From Paraktedonobacter sp035294465 (GTDB taxonomy: Bacteria > Chloroflexota > Ktedonobacteria > Ktedonobacterales > Ktedonobacteraceae), in the NCBI GenBank assembly GCA_035294465.1, contig DATGKW010000218.1, forward strand, positions 1 through 30,475: a DNA stretch of 30,475 bases, given 5' to 3'. A program made the position numbers and the translations under genes. Each line of letters starts with the position of its first letter. Position 1 is the first letter of the stretch. The notes beneath the pieces are model-generated. The model saw only the letters and a program-made list of their open reading frames with translations. It ran no database searches and was not told the origin of the DNA. Shown in pieces: positions 15,325-24,049 of this stretch.

Positions 15325-15355
15325 AAAAATGGGGCCAACGATTGGAGATGGCCCC
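15325..15355 (-). terminator. Intrinsic terminator of the sigma factor gene
   Basis: On the minus strand GGGGCCA (15349-15355) and TGGCCCC (15331-15337) with an 11-nt loop, then ATTTTTG. It lies about 85 bp after the stop. Between stop and terminator TTACACAC/GTGTGTAA (15361-15368/15403-15410) forms another inverted repeat. Confidence 0.65.
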
Positions 15356-15437
15356 GGAAATTACACACTTGGGAGAAAGAAGGGGTGGTTGATGTGTGCT
15401 ATGTGTGTAACTGAACAATGTATCATGCTTGCCACAA

Positions 15438-16121
15438 TCAGATCCCTTGCATCAGCTTTTTGATTTTCTGATTGGCCCAAACGACCGACGCTTCCAGGTT
15501 ATGTCTGTCAATCTGGTCGGCAGGCCAGTGCTCGCTTTCGATATCCAGCTCTCGTTCTTTGCATGCCTTTACTAATAGCGAGGGGTCATCGACGCGATCT
15601 TTGAGGCGGCAGACAATTCCCCTCTTCTGCCGTGGGGGTAAGGCGATGATAATGTCGACGAGCAGATTTAATCGTTCTCTCAACGCCTCGCGGGCTTCAA
15701 TAACTTCCAGTGGATCACGTGCTTCCTCGCTTGGCCCGAACAAGATCTGCCCGCAGAGCAACTCCCCTTCTTCACTCACGAGAAGCTGATCTCCCGTCCT
15801 CTTCTGGCGCATTATTTCCACATAAGCGCTTTTTACGATGCAGCGAATGTACGCCTTGAGATTGGTAATAGGCCTGGCGCTGGCCGCTTGCCAGAGTTTA
15901 ATACGCGATAATTGGATCAGGTCATCGACTCTGTCGTCGTAGCGCAGAATCTCATACGCCAGCTTCCGAATATAGGCATCTTGTTGTTCGAGCAGGCGGC
16001 TCATCTCATTTTGCTCGGTGCTGGAAGCAGAAGAGTGCGAGCCTGATAGCTCGTAGCTAGCCCTTTCTGTGCCTCGATGAAGGGCATTTGCTTGTCTGTT
16101 TGTACTGCTGAGTTGTCTCAT
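15438..16121 (-). CDS. Divergent sigma-70-family RNA polymerase sigma factor
   Basis: A 227-residue sigma-like protein. A Ser-rich N-terminal 38 residues lead into a region-2 core (about 40-110): LEQQDAYIRKLAYEILR, then DDRVDDLIQLSRIKLWQ, the part that contacts core polymerase and the -10 element. The C-terminal part begins like region 4 (ALPPRQKRGIVCRL, about 159-173) but the helix-turn-helix is stretched and ends in KKLM. This makes it ECF-like but atypical, so it could recognise an unusual promoter or have a degraded DNA-binding part. ATG 16121 is chosen over an in-frame start 30 bp upstream because AGAGAGG lies 8 bp before it. That ribosome site is one arm of a 10-bp inverted repeat. No anti-sigma gene is adjacent. 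Confidence 0.75.
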   Translation of the reverse strand: MRQLSSTNRQANALHRGTERASYELSGSHSSASSTEQNEMSRLLEQQDAYIRKLAYEILRYDDRVDDLIQLSRIKLWQAASARPITNLKAYIRCIVKSAYVEIMRQKRTGDQLLVSEEGELLCGQILFGPSEEARDPLEVIEAREALRERLNLLVDIIIALPPRQKRGIVCRLKDRVDDPSLLVKACKERELDIESEHWPADQIDRHNLEASVVWANQKIKKLMQGI

Positions 16122-16129
16122 AATTTTTT

Positions 16130-16197
16130 CCTCTCTGGCTTTACGCAACAATTGAAGTATCGAGAATCTATATAACGTATGCGTTCCGCCAGAGAGG
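16130..16197 (-). promoter_or_regulatory. Inverted repeat covering the sigma gene ribosome site
   Basis: CCTCTCTGGC (minus strand, 16188-16197) and GCCAGAGAGG (16130-16139) are perfect complements; the second contains the Shine-Dalgarno of the sigma gene. Inner ACGCA/TGCGT would extend the stem. The loop also contains GTTATATAG, a possible -10, and GGAAC, an ECF-like -35 element. If transcription begins upstream, the hairpin would hide the ribosome site; if inside the loop, the repeat is more likely a DNA operator. Confidence 0.5.
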
Positions 16198-16232
16198 TGA
16201 TAAATCCTGCCAGAAGTATGTCAGGCAGAGTT

Positions 16233-17783
16233 TTAAGAGGCGAGGCTGTGTTGATTCGCTAACGGGTGACAGAGATCATCAATTTGCCTGGAGAACCATT
16301 GTGTTGCGTCCTCCTCGTATAGCAATCTTTGGATCTGGTCTGCCCGATGGATGCGCTCCTCAGATGACATGGTAAGGGCGTGATAGAGGGCCTCAGCTGT
16401 GGCATCAATGTCCAGAGGGGCAATGCTGAGGACGTAGTCACCAAGCGTGTCGTGAACACCAACCGTGCGTGAAAGGACGATCACGCCAGCACGCCGATTC
16501 AGCAGCCCCCCCTCTTTGACGACCAGGTTCATTCCGTCAATGACAGGATTGACCAGAAGCACATCATAATTCTGTAAGCCTACCAGGGCCCGCGCGCGGT
16601 TATTGCCAAAGATGGCTACTACAGGTTGCCAACCTGGCCGCCCGTAGCGCGCATTGATGCGCGCAATGATATCCCGCACCTCGCGTTCATAGACGCGATA
16701 CGTTTCAAGGCTCTCCCGCGAAGGAACGAGCAGGGCCAGAAATGTCACATGACCACGCAATTCAGAATGTTTCTCCAGCATGCACTCATATGCCTGAAAA
16801 CCGCGCACGATATTCTTGGTTGGCTCTATGCGGTCTACTCTGACCATAAGTTGCCTGTGCTCATTGAGAGACAATTGTGAGAACAATGCTTCTTTCTCCT
16901 GCTCAACCTCTTGCGACTGCATAACAGACTGGAAGTACTGCGAAGAAAGCATTGCGGGGTACAGACAAATGTGAATGCGTCGTCCCTGCCAGAGCAGGAC
17001 GCCGGGTCGGTCTGGCCTGGTGTCGTTCCAGGACACCTGGGTGCCGGTGAGGAAGCGCGTCGCTCCATTAAGAAAATTTCTGGCATCATTCACGGTCTGA
17101 AACCCGATAAAGTCATTCATGCACATACTGTGGTAAATGGTCTGCACTATATAGTCGGGCAACATGGCCAGGTAACGTGCATCAGGCCAGGGAATGTAAA
17201 TGACATGGCCCAGGCGCGCTTCAGGATAGTGCGCACGTACCAATCCGGCAGCAAGGTAGAGCTGGTAATCCTGAAAAATGATTGGAGTTTCCGATCCCCA
17301 CGCCTTGAGTTCGTTGATAACCGCGCTGGCAATTGCCTCGTTCGCAACAACATAACCATTGTCCCAGTCATCACGTGTTTGTTGCGTAAACGTTGTACAC
17401 GTCATAGCTTCGAGAAGTTCGTGTTGAGCGAACCAGAGAATATGGTTGCTGATACCGTAATAGTACCTCTCGTAAGCCTGCTCTGGAATACTGAGCAGGT
17501 GAAGGCGCACTCCAGAGAATGGCGACGGAAGAAAATCGGTGGAGATCTGCTGGTGTGCCTGAGTGCCCTGTCGATCAGCCGCCGTCATAGTCAGAGCAAT
17601 CCAGGAGACAAAGCGATGCTGAATAGCATTCAGTAATGCGGTGACAAGCCCGCCCGATCCAAGCCGTGCCTTGTACTGGCCATCGTCAAGATGATATTCT
17701 ATAGGCCCACGATTGCTCGCGATAATACATTCTGGTTTGTGACCTGCCTCGATGCCCGAACTGAACATTTCTACGAAAGACAT
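16233..17783 (-). CDS. GT20 glycosyltransferase, trehalose-6-phosphate synthase-like
   Basis: A 516-residue GT-B enzyme of family GT20, which joins a nucleotide-activated glucose to glucose-6-phosphate or a similar acceptor. Seen: ASNRGP at residues 22-27, the GSGGLVTAL loop at 42-50, QDYQLYLAAGLVR (171-183), VDRIEPTKNIVRGF (316-329) and DGMNLVVKEG (416-425), the nucleotide-sugar site. The VDRxEPTKN form differs from classic OtsA (VDRIDYTKG type) and matches an OtsA-like clade that also includes validamycin-type pseudo-sugar synthases, so the product may be trehalose-6-phosphate, glucosylglycerol-phosphate or another compound. ATG 17783 is chosen: GAGGAG lies 6 bp before it and 13 bp separate it from the stop of the upstream epimerase. 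A longer frame from 17984 would overlap the epimerase. No OtsB phosphatase is present. Confidence 0.85.
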   Translation of the reverse strand: MSFVEMFSSGIEAGHKPECIIASNRGPIEYHLDDGQYKARLGSGGLVTALLNAIQHRFVSWIALTMTAADRQGTQAHQQISTDFLPSPFSGVRLHLLSIPEQAYERYYYGISNHILWFAQHELLEAMTCTTFTQQTRDDWDNGYVVANEAIASAVINELKAWGSETPIIFQDYQLYLAAGLVRAHYPEARLGHVIYIPWPDARYLAMLPDYIVQTIYHSMCMNDFIGFQTVNDARNFLNGATRFLTGTQVSWNDTRPDRPGVLLWQGRRIHICLYPAMLSSQYFQSVMQSQEVEQEKEALFSQLSLNEHRQLMVRVDRIEPTKNIVRGFQAYECMLEKHSELRGHVTFLALLVPSRESLETYRVYEREVRDIIARINARYGRPGWQPVVAIFGNNRARALVGLQNYDVLLVNPVIDGMNLVVKEGGLLNRRAGVIVLSRTVGVHDTLGDYVLSIAPLDIDATAEALYHALTMSSEERIHRADQIQRLLYEEDATQWFSRQIDDLCHPLANQHSLAS

Positions 17784-17796
17784 CTGTTTCTCCTCA

Positions 17797-18801
17797 TTAG
17801 CAAAGATCGTGAGTGTAATCGGTAAGGAATTGGGGTCCCGTCCGATCTGACCGGATGTTCTGATCGAACTGCTTCCACCAGTAGGTGTGTGAGGCGTACC
17901 AGTCGTAGGTCGATTTAAGCCCCTCTTGCAAGGAGACCGAAGGGTGCCATGCCACAGCTTTTTGCAACTTTTCGTAGGAGGCAATCAGTGATTCTCCCCT
18001 ACCATCGCTTCGTCTACTCTCGCTATAAGAGGCTTCTATCGTTTTTCCCGAAATCTGCTGAAGCAAGGAAAGTAGATGATAATTATCACATCCCTGTTCG
18101 GATGCAATATTAAAGGTCTCTCCCCATACTGAGTGCTCGATGATGCTCAAGAGAGCTGCCACTGCATCTTCCACATGCAAAAAATCGCGTAGCCTTCCCC
18201 CGTCGACTTCGCAGGGATAATCGGACAGTATTTGCGTAATGAGGCGAGGGATAATTCTGTCGGGTGCCTGCCAGGGGCCGTATAAATTAGTCAAACGTGC
18301 AATACCCCCGGTCACATTCAGAGAAGCCATATAGGCTTTTAGAAGCGACTCACCAGCTACTTTGGAGGCAGCATAAGGCGAAAGCGGGTGATAAGCATCG
18401 TCTTCGCGTAAGAGCTCCCCCCCATTTCCACCATATATCTCTACAGAAGAGACAAAAAGAAGAGGTATTTTACGCTCCCGCACAAACTCCAGTATATTTA
18501 CAAGAGCGTTGTAGTTGTTACAAACCACCCGTGCGGGGAAATGCAGCGAATAATCTACCTGGGGGAGGGCCGCAAGATGGATAAGTGCGTGTGTATCTTC
18601 TTCCAGGGAAACATGCTCCTCCGCCAGGTTCAAAGAAGAGAAAATGAGTTGAGAATCAGGAAAAATGCCCATACTTTCCAGGCGATGGAGCCGGTCTCTG
18701 GTATCGATAATGATGACGCGATACCCTTTCATGTGGGCGTAGCGGGTCAAATTCACGCCGACAAAGCCAGCCCCGCCTGTGACAACGATAGTTTGCTGCA
18801 T
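17797..18801 (-). CDS. NAD-dependent epimerase/dehydratase (extended SDR)
   Basis: A 334-residue nucleotide-sugar-modifying enzyme of the extended short-chain dehydrogenase family. The N-terminus has the cofactor motif TGGAGFVG (residues 8-15); HLAALPQVDYS (around 75) and the catalytic Ser (SSVEIYG) and YxxxK (YAASK, around 148-152) are present; RLTNLYGPWQ and RDFLHVED are the usual substrate-domain motifs. It resembles UDP-glucose epimerase or dTDP-glucose dehydratase types; which sugar it acts on is not clear. It is the first gene of a two-gene unit with the GT20 enzyme (13-bp gap), suggesting it prepares a sugar donor or acceptor for it. GAGG lies about 10 bp before the ATG. Confidence 0.9.
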   Translation of the reverse strand: MQQTIVVTGGAGFVGVNLTRYAHMKGYRVIIIDTRDRLHRLESMGIFPDSQLIFSSLNLAEEHVSLEEDTHALIHLAALPQVDYSLHFPARVVCNNYNALVNILEFVRERKIPLLFVSSVEIYGGNGGELLREDDAYHPLSPYAASKVAGESLLKAYMASLNVTGGIARLTNLYGPWQAPDRIIPRLITQILSDYPCEVDGGRLRDFLHVEDAVAALLSIIEHSVWGETFNIASEQGCDNYHLLSLLQQISGKTIEASYSESRRSDGRGESLIASYEKLQKAVAWHPSVSLQEGLKSTYDWYASHTYWWKQFDQNIRSDRTGPQFLTDYTHDLC

Positions 18802-18873
18802 AGAATACAGACCTCACTATTCTTTACAAAATGTTTGGGGTATAAGGTACCTCTCCCCCAGAGATGACCTCAT

Positions 18874-18916
18874 GGAAAGAAAAGAAATGCTCGGAGAGAT
18901 TGAGGGAGCATTTCTT
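18874..18916 (-). terminator. Intrinsic terminator of the giant propeller-ATPase gene
   Basis: On the minus strand AAGAAATGCTC (18906-18916) pairs perfectly with GAGCATTTCTT (18882-18892), 13-nt loop, followed by TTCTTTCC. The left arm begins inside the stop codon. The giant gene is thus a single-gene unit, separate from the epimerase pair. Confidence 0.75.
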
Positions 18917-21900
18917 AGCGTAAAAGGTCCTCTTCGAGCATGACACGTTTGAGGGGTTTGATCTCGCGCAACCATCTCCGAATCAGCCCGATAGGAATCG
19001 TGAAAAGTGTGCCTTCTAACCCCCTTTCTACAACGTCCATCTCGGCCAGGTTCTCTAAAGCCAGCAGCACCTTCTCCTGCTGAAAAGGCAGGCCATAACT
19101 GTGGTAGACTTCTGCAATATCTTTGAGGGACAAAGGCCGCCCTTCGTCACCGCCCTCATGCGCAATGGTTGATAGCACCAGCCGCTCTTCTGTCGAAGTC
19201 TGCCCCCACAGCCACTTAAAGTGAACCTGACCGGTTTCCATGACACGGTCTTGAACGGTATTCACATCGATGAGCGTAATATAGCTCTTGCGAACTTCGT
19301 TCGCGTGGGCGATCAGCGAGCGGCAAATCAGTTGGATGAAGTAGGGCTGATTGGCTGTCAGTTGCCTGATCTTCTCGACGGCGAACGGATCGTATTCTAG
19401 ATACTCTTTGACCGGGTCGGTAATCAATTGCCTGGCGGCTTCGTCTTTCAAGCTGGAAAGCCGATGATGTCGGGCGATATTGAAGAAAACGGACCAGTAC
19501 TCTTTGGTAAGCTGTTCAATGGTGTGAGTGCCGGAGAGAAGAAAGTTGATGCCTTTGCGATGCTGCATCAGACTGCGCAGGTACTCGAAGAACTCCCCTG
19601 CCAGAACTTTCTCTGTCACCTTTTGCTCCAGGATCTCAAACTCATCTAGCATTATTATAAGTTTTCGCCCCTCGCGAGCCAAATCAAGGGTATCTAAGTA
19701 CTGATCGAAGGCATACGTAGGGTCTTCGGAGAAATTCTTCACATCTGGCGGATCGATTTCTATTCCCTTGAGGTTGAGATTGCGATGGATAGCTCCAGCG
19801 AGATGATACAGGAACCTGGAGGTGCTCATATCCAGGGTCTCATGCTGCATGTCGATATAGATAGGAATGTGAGGATCGAGACTCGATGTGTTTAAGAGCT
19901 GATATAGCAGGCTCGATTTGCCAGAACGGCGCTGCCCAAACAGGACTACCACCATGTTAGCCGAGACGCTGGTCAGGTCCTCTGTCAGCATCGCGAGGTC
20001 CTCTTCTCGCCCATAGAACATATCGCTCGTCTGAATCGGCGTTCCTATCGAATACGGATTCGGAATGCGCTTGAACTCCCGGTCGATCTGTCGAGTCTCT
20101 AACCGGTCGCTAAAAACGAGCGTTTTTTCCCTGGACTCGGCATCGGCGTAAGTGAGCTCAAAGGTAAGGTGCTGCGAAGGTCCCTTCAGGCTGATTGTGA
20201 ATTCAGCCACGATTGTATCAGATACAGGAATGGTTTCAAAGGAGAGTGTACTTTTCCCGATCACTTCAAAGGTATCGCTCTCTTTCAAGTGTACGCGCAC
20301 ATTGTCAGCCGGGCTGCGTCCATCGTTGCGAATGTCGAGTCTAATCCCAACCCGTTCTTCGGAGGGGACAAATTTTGTGCGCAACTCAGGTTTGAGGTCA
20401 GCTTTTCCTCTCAAGTGGCCCAATTCCCCTACAATCATTTTGCGCCAGGTTGTCAGGAGTGTTTCGAGGATCGGACCCTCTGGGAATGTGGATTTCTGCC
20501 CTCTCAGATCTGAAAGTTGATACTCCAGGTCGGTATAAATTTTTTCGATAGCTGAAGTTGCTTCTAGTAAACTGGCAAGGCGGTCTCCCAGGCGTTCGCG
20601 TTTCAGGTAGGTTGCCATAATCCCAGCAACCTCTTGTAAATGGTAAAGAACATTACCTATAATTTTGAGTTGCCCAGGGTCAATCAGAGAAGCCTGATCG
20701 ATCCTGCATTTGTAGCGCGTAATCTCTTCAATAGTTTTCATACGCTGCAAACAATATAATTCATCGTATACTTGCCACAGCTGGTCTCCATGTTTAAGTG
20801 ATCGAATGCTTTCAAAAGTTTTCACTATGTTCTCCAGTTTCTCTACTATATTGTTTTCAGCAAGATTCTCGATCAGATCAATAGTTGTAAGGAAAATATC
20901 TCTTACAGAATCTTTTTTGGCACAGTAGGCAATGAGTCTTAAGGCAGGTAGATCAACGTCCTGAGTGATGAGCAGACGGGCTTTTCTGATCAGCTCCTCC
21001 TCGTGCAGATCGAAGTAGTGGGCAATTGCGCGGGCGGCTTCCTGGCGTATCCACTCTGTTTCATCATGAAGAAGGTTGAGAAGGAGGCGGAAAACCTGCT
21101 GAGGAGATGATGCGGCCAGCTGATCAAGCTTGCGTACTACGGCTCGTCGTATCCAGACGTCGGGGTTCTTACTGAATCGTTCGAGGTATTGAAACCCAAC
21201 GTTCTCGTCTAGCTGTGCGACGGCAGGCAAGCTGTCAACCAGAGCTAACCTTACATCGCGCTCTTGATCACGGTGAAGGATATCCATGAAACGCCTGGAT
21301 AAACTGGGATTCATCTGATACAGTCTGGCAACCTGCTGCGCAAAAGCCCGGCGGACATCGCCGGAGGTATCACTCACGAGTTCTTGCAGGGCCGCTGTAT
21401 CCCTTTCCTGGAGGACCGGCCGGGCGCTGATCTTGGCGATGGCAAACGAGCGGAGCGAAGAGGATGGGCTGCGTACCAGATTGTAGACTAGTTCGTTAGA
21501 GCCGCCTTCCTGCTGGCAAAGCGCATGCCAGCACTGTTCCATTTCGTCTGAGATCTCCTGTTGATCTAGTACCTGGAGCAGATGTAGCATCAGATCTTCT
21601 GATCCGACTATAATTTCAACTTTGCCATCCTGGTTGCAATCGGCGGCCTGGACGCCACACACACGGTCGCCAACGATGTATCTCCAGAGCAAGTCACCTG
21701 CTTTTGTGAAGAAGAGGACAGTCCCATCGTCGGTTCCGAAGAACACTCCGATTTCTCCTTCTTGATCAAAGTCCAGAGTATTCACGCTCAGCACGCGATG
21801 GGGGGTATAATAACGCCATTTAAGATGGCCCTCGCTATCCAGTACATGCACGTTACGGTCTTCTGAGCCGACGACAATTTCCATATGTCCATCTGCGTCG

Positions 21901-23735
21901 ATATCTCTTATCACCAATCCTCGCGCGCGGTCTCCTGTTCGGTAGGACCAGAAGAGACTGCCGTCTCTTTTATAGGTATAAACATTGTCATCATCTCCCC
22001 CGGCAATAATCTCTGCTACGCCATCTCCATCCAGATCATAGGTGCCCACAATGCGGACTCCGTGAGGAGTGCTGATAGGTTGAGCAGCGGCTTCGAAGCG
22101 ATTATTAAAGATCTGAATTTTGCCCTGGTGGCCCCTCAAACCTACAACAAGCTCGGCGTATCCGGTCTGTTTCACTTCATGGATATAGACGCTTTCGATC
22201 CAGTTGCCTAATTTGCTCTGCCATTTAATCTCCCCAGCATTACTGAAAACGTAGACCTGCCCGCCTCCGGACCCGGCTACTACTTCAAATGTCCCATCAA
22301 GATCAATATCGCCTACATAAACTGTCCAGATACGGTCATCGCAAATGTAAGACCATACTTCTTCTCCTCGTGCGTCGAAGACATGTACTCCCCCATCATC
22401 TGTACCTGCTACCACCTCTAATTGTCCATCACCATTCAGATCACCAGAAAAGACGGCGCGGACACGGCCCACCTTTTTGCGCCAGAGCACCTGCACTTTC
22501 TGCTGATGCAGCAGTATCAATTCCGAGAGAGCCTGCAAGTAATTTTCTGACCTGGCAAGCTGTTTCGCATGCTCCAGAGTGGTCTGTTGCTCATTAGGCA
22601 GCCAGCCACTTACCAGATCCTGGAGCAAGGCGATCTCGGTCCAGGATAGATCTAGTGTTGTGAATTCTGGATAGCCGAGCTTTTTATAGGAGGTAAATAT
22701 TTTTTGACGTAGATCTCGCATAAGCTCAATGCGCAGCACATGGAGGCTCTCTTCGGTACCCACAAGTACTTCTACCTGACCGTCGTTATCAATGTCTGCG
22801 GCGTAGACGCTAAAAACGCGGCTATTGAAATTGTGCCTCCAGACTAATTTGCCTCGATCATCGAGCACATAGAGATGCTTATCTTGAGAAGCAGCAATGA
22901 TTTCGTGCCGTCCGTCATGATCAAGATCGACGACAGCAAGTGAGAGGATACGGTTATCGGATTGAAAACGCCACTTTTTTTGACCTCTAGTCGTCAAGGC
23001 ATATAATTCTTTCCCGTCGGTAGCAAAGAGGATCTCGGTTTGGCCATCCTTGTCGATATCGGTCGCATAAATACAAGGGACTTCGCTTTCTACAGCGTAT
23101 TTCCCTTTGAGCCGGCCCCGGCTGTCGAGAACGTAAATGCATTGATCGCCAGAACCTGCAAGGATCTCGGTAACTCCATCTCCATCGACATCGGCGGCGT
23201 GTATTGCATGCACCCAGCTCCCGGCTCTATACTTCCAGAGGGCCTCGCCGGTTTCGCTGGCAAGAGCGTAGACATGCTGATCTTCAGAGGCGACCAGGAT
23301 TTCCGTTTTCCCGTCGTGGTCGATATCATGCACACGCACCTGGCGTACCACGTGACCGGTTTGATATTCCCAGAGAAATTCTCCTGTTTCATCGAATGCC
23401 TGAACTTTGCCGTCTCTTAAACCTGTGACGATACGTGTTTTATCTACTGCTTCTGCATTATCAATGCCCCGGATGTTTCTCGCCCATTCTCCGGCCGGTT
23501 TCACTCTGCGTTTTGGCAGACCACGCTTTGTCAGGATATAGATACTACCATCCCTTACCGTGATCAGTATTTCAACATCTCCATCCCCGTCGATATCAAC
23601 TGCATGGACACTCGAAACCCAGTCGCCTGCGGGGTAGTTCCATAGCTCAGTGACGACGGTTAACCCGAGACGCAGCGCTCTTTGCAGGTTTAATATGCCC
23701 CTCTGTGCAGGACTCCTGCGCGATGAATCAGTCAT
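18915..23735 (-). CDS. Giant double beta-propeller / HEAT / STAND-type ATPase protein
   Basis: A 1606-residue protein with no signal peptide or membrane segment, so cytoplasmic. Residues about 30-340 and 415-725 are two propellers, each of seven blades with a 44-residue period and FG-GAP/VCBS-like DxDxDGxxE loops (for example DIDGDGDVEIL near 47, DIDLDGTFEVV near 476), usually calcium-binding. A 75-residue helical linker joins them. About 740-950 are HEAT-like helical repeats; 950-1110 long helices; 1110-1215 a beta-sandwich of CARDB type. From 1227 comes an ATPase: NPYSIGTP, FYGREEDL, Walker A GQRRSGKSS (about 1267), Walker B LIIMLDEF, sensor SGTH, NQPYFIQ, then a winged-helix-like tail. ATG 23735 is preferred over GTG 23747 as GGAG lies 7 bp before it. 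Function unknown; the layout (sensor plus STAND switch) suggests a signal or defence receptor. Confidence 0.88.
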   Translation of the reverse strand: MTDSSRRSPAQRGILNLQRALRLGLTVVTELWNYPAGDWVSSVHAVDIDGDGDVEILITVRDGSIYILTKRGLPKRRVKPAGEWARNIRGIDNAEAVDKTRIVTGLRDGKVQAFDETGEFLWEYQTGHVVRQVRVHDIDHDGKTEILVASEDQHVYALASETGEALWKYRAGSWVHAIHAADVDGDGVTEILAGSGDQCIYVLDSRGRLKGKYAVESEVPCIYATDIDKDGQTEILFATDGKELYALTTRGQKKWRFQSDNRILSLAVVDLDHDGRHEIIAASQDKHLYVLDDRGKLVWRHNFNSRVFSVYAADIDNDGQVEVLVGTEESLHVLRIELMRDLRQKIFTSYKKLGYPEFTTLDLSWTEIALLQDLVSGWLPNEQQTTLEHAKQLARSENYLQALSELILLHQQKVQVLWRKKVGRVRAVFSGDLNGDGQLEVVAGTDDGGVHVFDARGEEVWSYICDDRIWTVYVGDIDLDGTFEVVAGSGGGQVYVFSNAGEIKWQSKLGNWIESVYIHEVKQTGYAELVVGLRGHQGKIQIFNNRFEAAAQPISTPHGVRIVGTYDLDGDGVAEIIAGGDDDNVYTYKRDGSLFWSYRTGDRARGLVIRDIDADGHMEIVVGSEDRNVHVLDSEGHLKWRYYTPHRVLSVNTLDFDQEGEIGVFFGTDDGTVLFFTKAGDLLWRYIVGDRVCGVQAADCNQDGKVEIIVGSEDLMLHLLQVLDQQEISDEMEQCWHALCQQEGGSNELVYNLVRSPSSSLRSFAIAKISARPVLQERDTAALQELVSDTSGDVRRAFAQQVARLYQMNPSLSRRFMDILHRDQERDVRLALVDSLPAVAQLDENVGFQYLERFSKNPDVWIRRAVVRKLDQLAASSPQQVFRLLLNLLHDETEWIRQEAARAIAHYFDLHEEELIRKARLLITQDVDLPALRLIAYCAKKDSVRDIFLTTIDLIENLAENNIVEKLENIVKTFESIRSLKHGDQLWQVYDELYCLQRMKTIEEITRYKCRIDQASLIDPGQLKIIGNVLYHLQEVAGIMATYLKRERLGDRLASLLEATSAIEKIYTDLEYQLSDLRGQKSTFPEGPILETLLTTWRKMIVGELGHLRGKADLKPELRTKFVPSEERVGIRLDIRNDGRSPADNVRVHLKESDTFEVIGKSTLSFETIPVSDTIVAEFTISLKGPSQHLTFELTYADAESREKTLVFSDRLETRQIDREFKRIPNPYSIGTPIQTSDMFYGREEDLAMLTEDLTSVSANMVVVLFGQRRSGKSSLLYQLLNTSSLDPHIPIYIDMQHETLDMSTSRFLYHLAGAIHRNLNLKGIEIDPPDVKNFSEDPTYAFDQYLDTLDLAREGRKLIIMLDEFEILEQKVTEKVLAGEFFEYLRSLMQHRKGINFLLSGTHTIEQLTKEYWSVFFNIARHHRLSSLKDEAARQLITDPVKEYLEYDPFAVEKIRQLTANQPYFIQLICRSLIAHANEVRKSYITLIDVNTVQDRVMETGQVHFKWLWGQTSTEERLVLSTIAHEGGDEGRPLSLKDIAEVYHSYGLPFQQEKVLLALENLAEMDVVERGLEGTLFTIPIGLIRRWLREIKPLKRVMLEEDLLR

Positions 23736-23828
23736 ATTTGTCTCCACTCAGAAAGGCATCTCCATGCCGGCATATATGCTTCCAGACCTTCGTAACGGAA
23801 GAAGCGTCAATCATTAAGTTGTAGTCGA

Positions 23829-23834
23829 ATTATA
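23829..23834 (-). promoter_or_regulatory. -10 box of the giant gene promoter
   Basis: A perfect TATAAT on the minus strand, about 95 bp before the ATG. The 17-bp-upstream hexamer is TCTGTT, a very poor -35, which suggests need for an activator. Confidence 0.45.
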
Positions 23835-23866
23835 AACCGGCGGAGGAAAAAAACAGACCGCAGACT

Positions 23867-23929
23867 CTGCCAGATTTCTGCCAAAGTTGAGCGGAATTGA
23901 CAGAATACTGACAGATTTTTTGTCAATAT
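23867..23929. promoter_or_regulatory. Paired 11-bp repeats in the divergent control region
   Basis: CTGCCAGATTT-CTGCCAAAGTT (23867-23888) and TTGACAGAATA-CTGACAGATTT (23897-23918) are two tandem 11-bp pairs; ATTGACA (23896-23902) and TGTCAAT (23921-23927) also form a perfect inverted repeat. The first pair ends 10 bp upstream of the missing -35 of the giant gene. The 11-bp period is that of OmpR/PhoB-family regulator sites. Confidence 0.45.
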
Positions 23930-23982
23930 AAAGGGCCTGATCGAGTCTATTAAGTGGAAAGGACAATAAAGTAGAGTGTCAA

Positions 23983-24011
23983 TTGATAAGTAGCTTTCAA
24001 TGACGTATACT
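23983..24011 (+). promoter_or_regulatory. Promoter of the second STAND-type ATPase gene
   Basis: TTGATA (23983-23988), 17-bp spacer, TATACT (24006-24011). The predicted leader is about 32 nt and ends with GGAGGA four bases before the ATG at 24050. Confidence 0.65.
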
Positions 24012-24049
24012 GTAATTTTTAAGCTCAGGCTGCATCCGCGGAGGAATGT

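Noticed and set aside
16202..16232. Terminator after the GT20 gene (CTGCC/GGCAG stem)
   Set aside because: Only a 5-bp stem with a 12-nt loop and no T-run on the minus strand; too weak to call.
17784..17984. Longer N-terminus for the GT20 enzyme
   Set aside because: Would lie inside the epimerase gene; composition is unlike the family and a good ribosome site precedes ATG 17783.
18915..23735. Repeat array that might be CRISPR-like
   Set aside because: The periodicity is at protein level (44-residue blades), with no constant DNA repeat and spacers.
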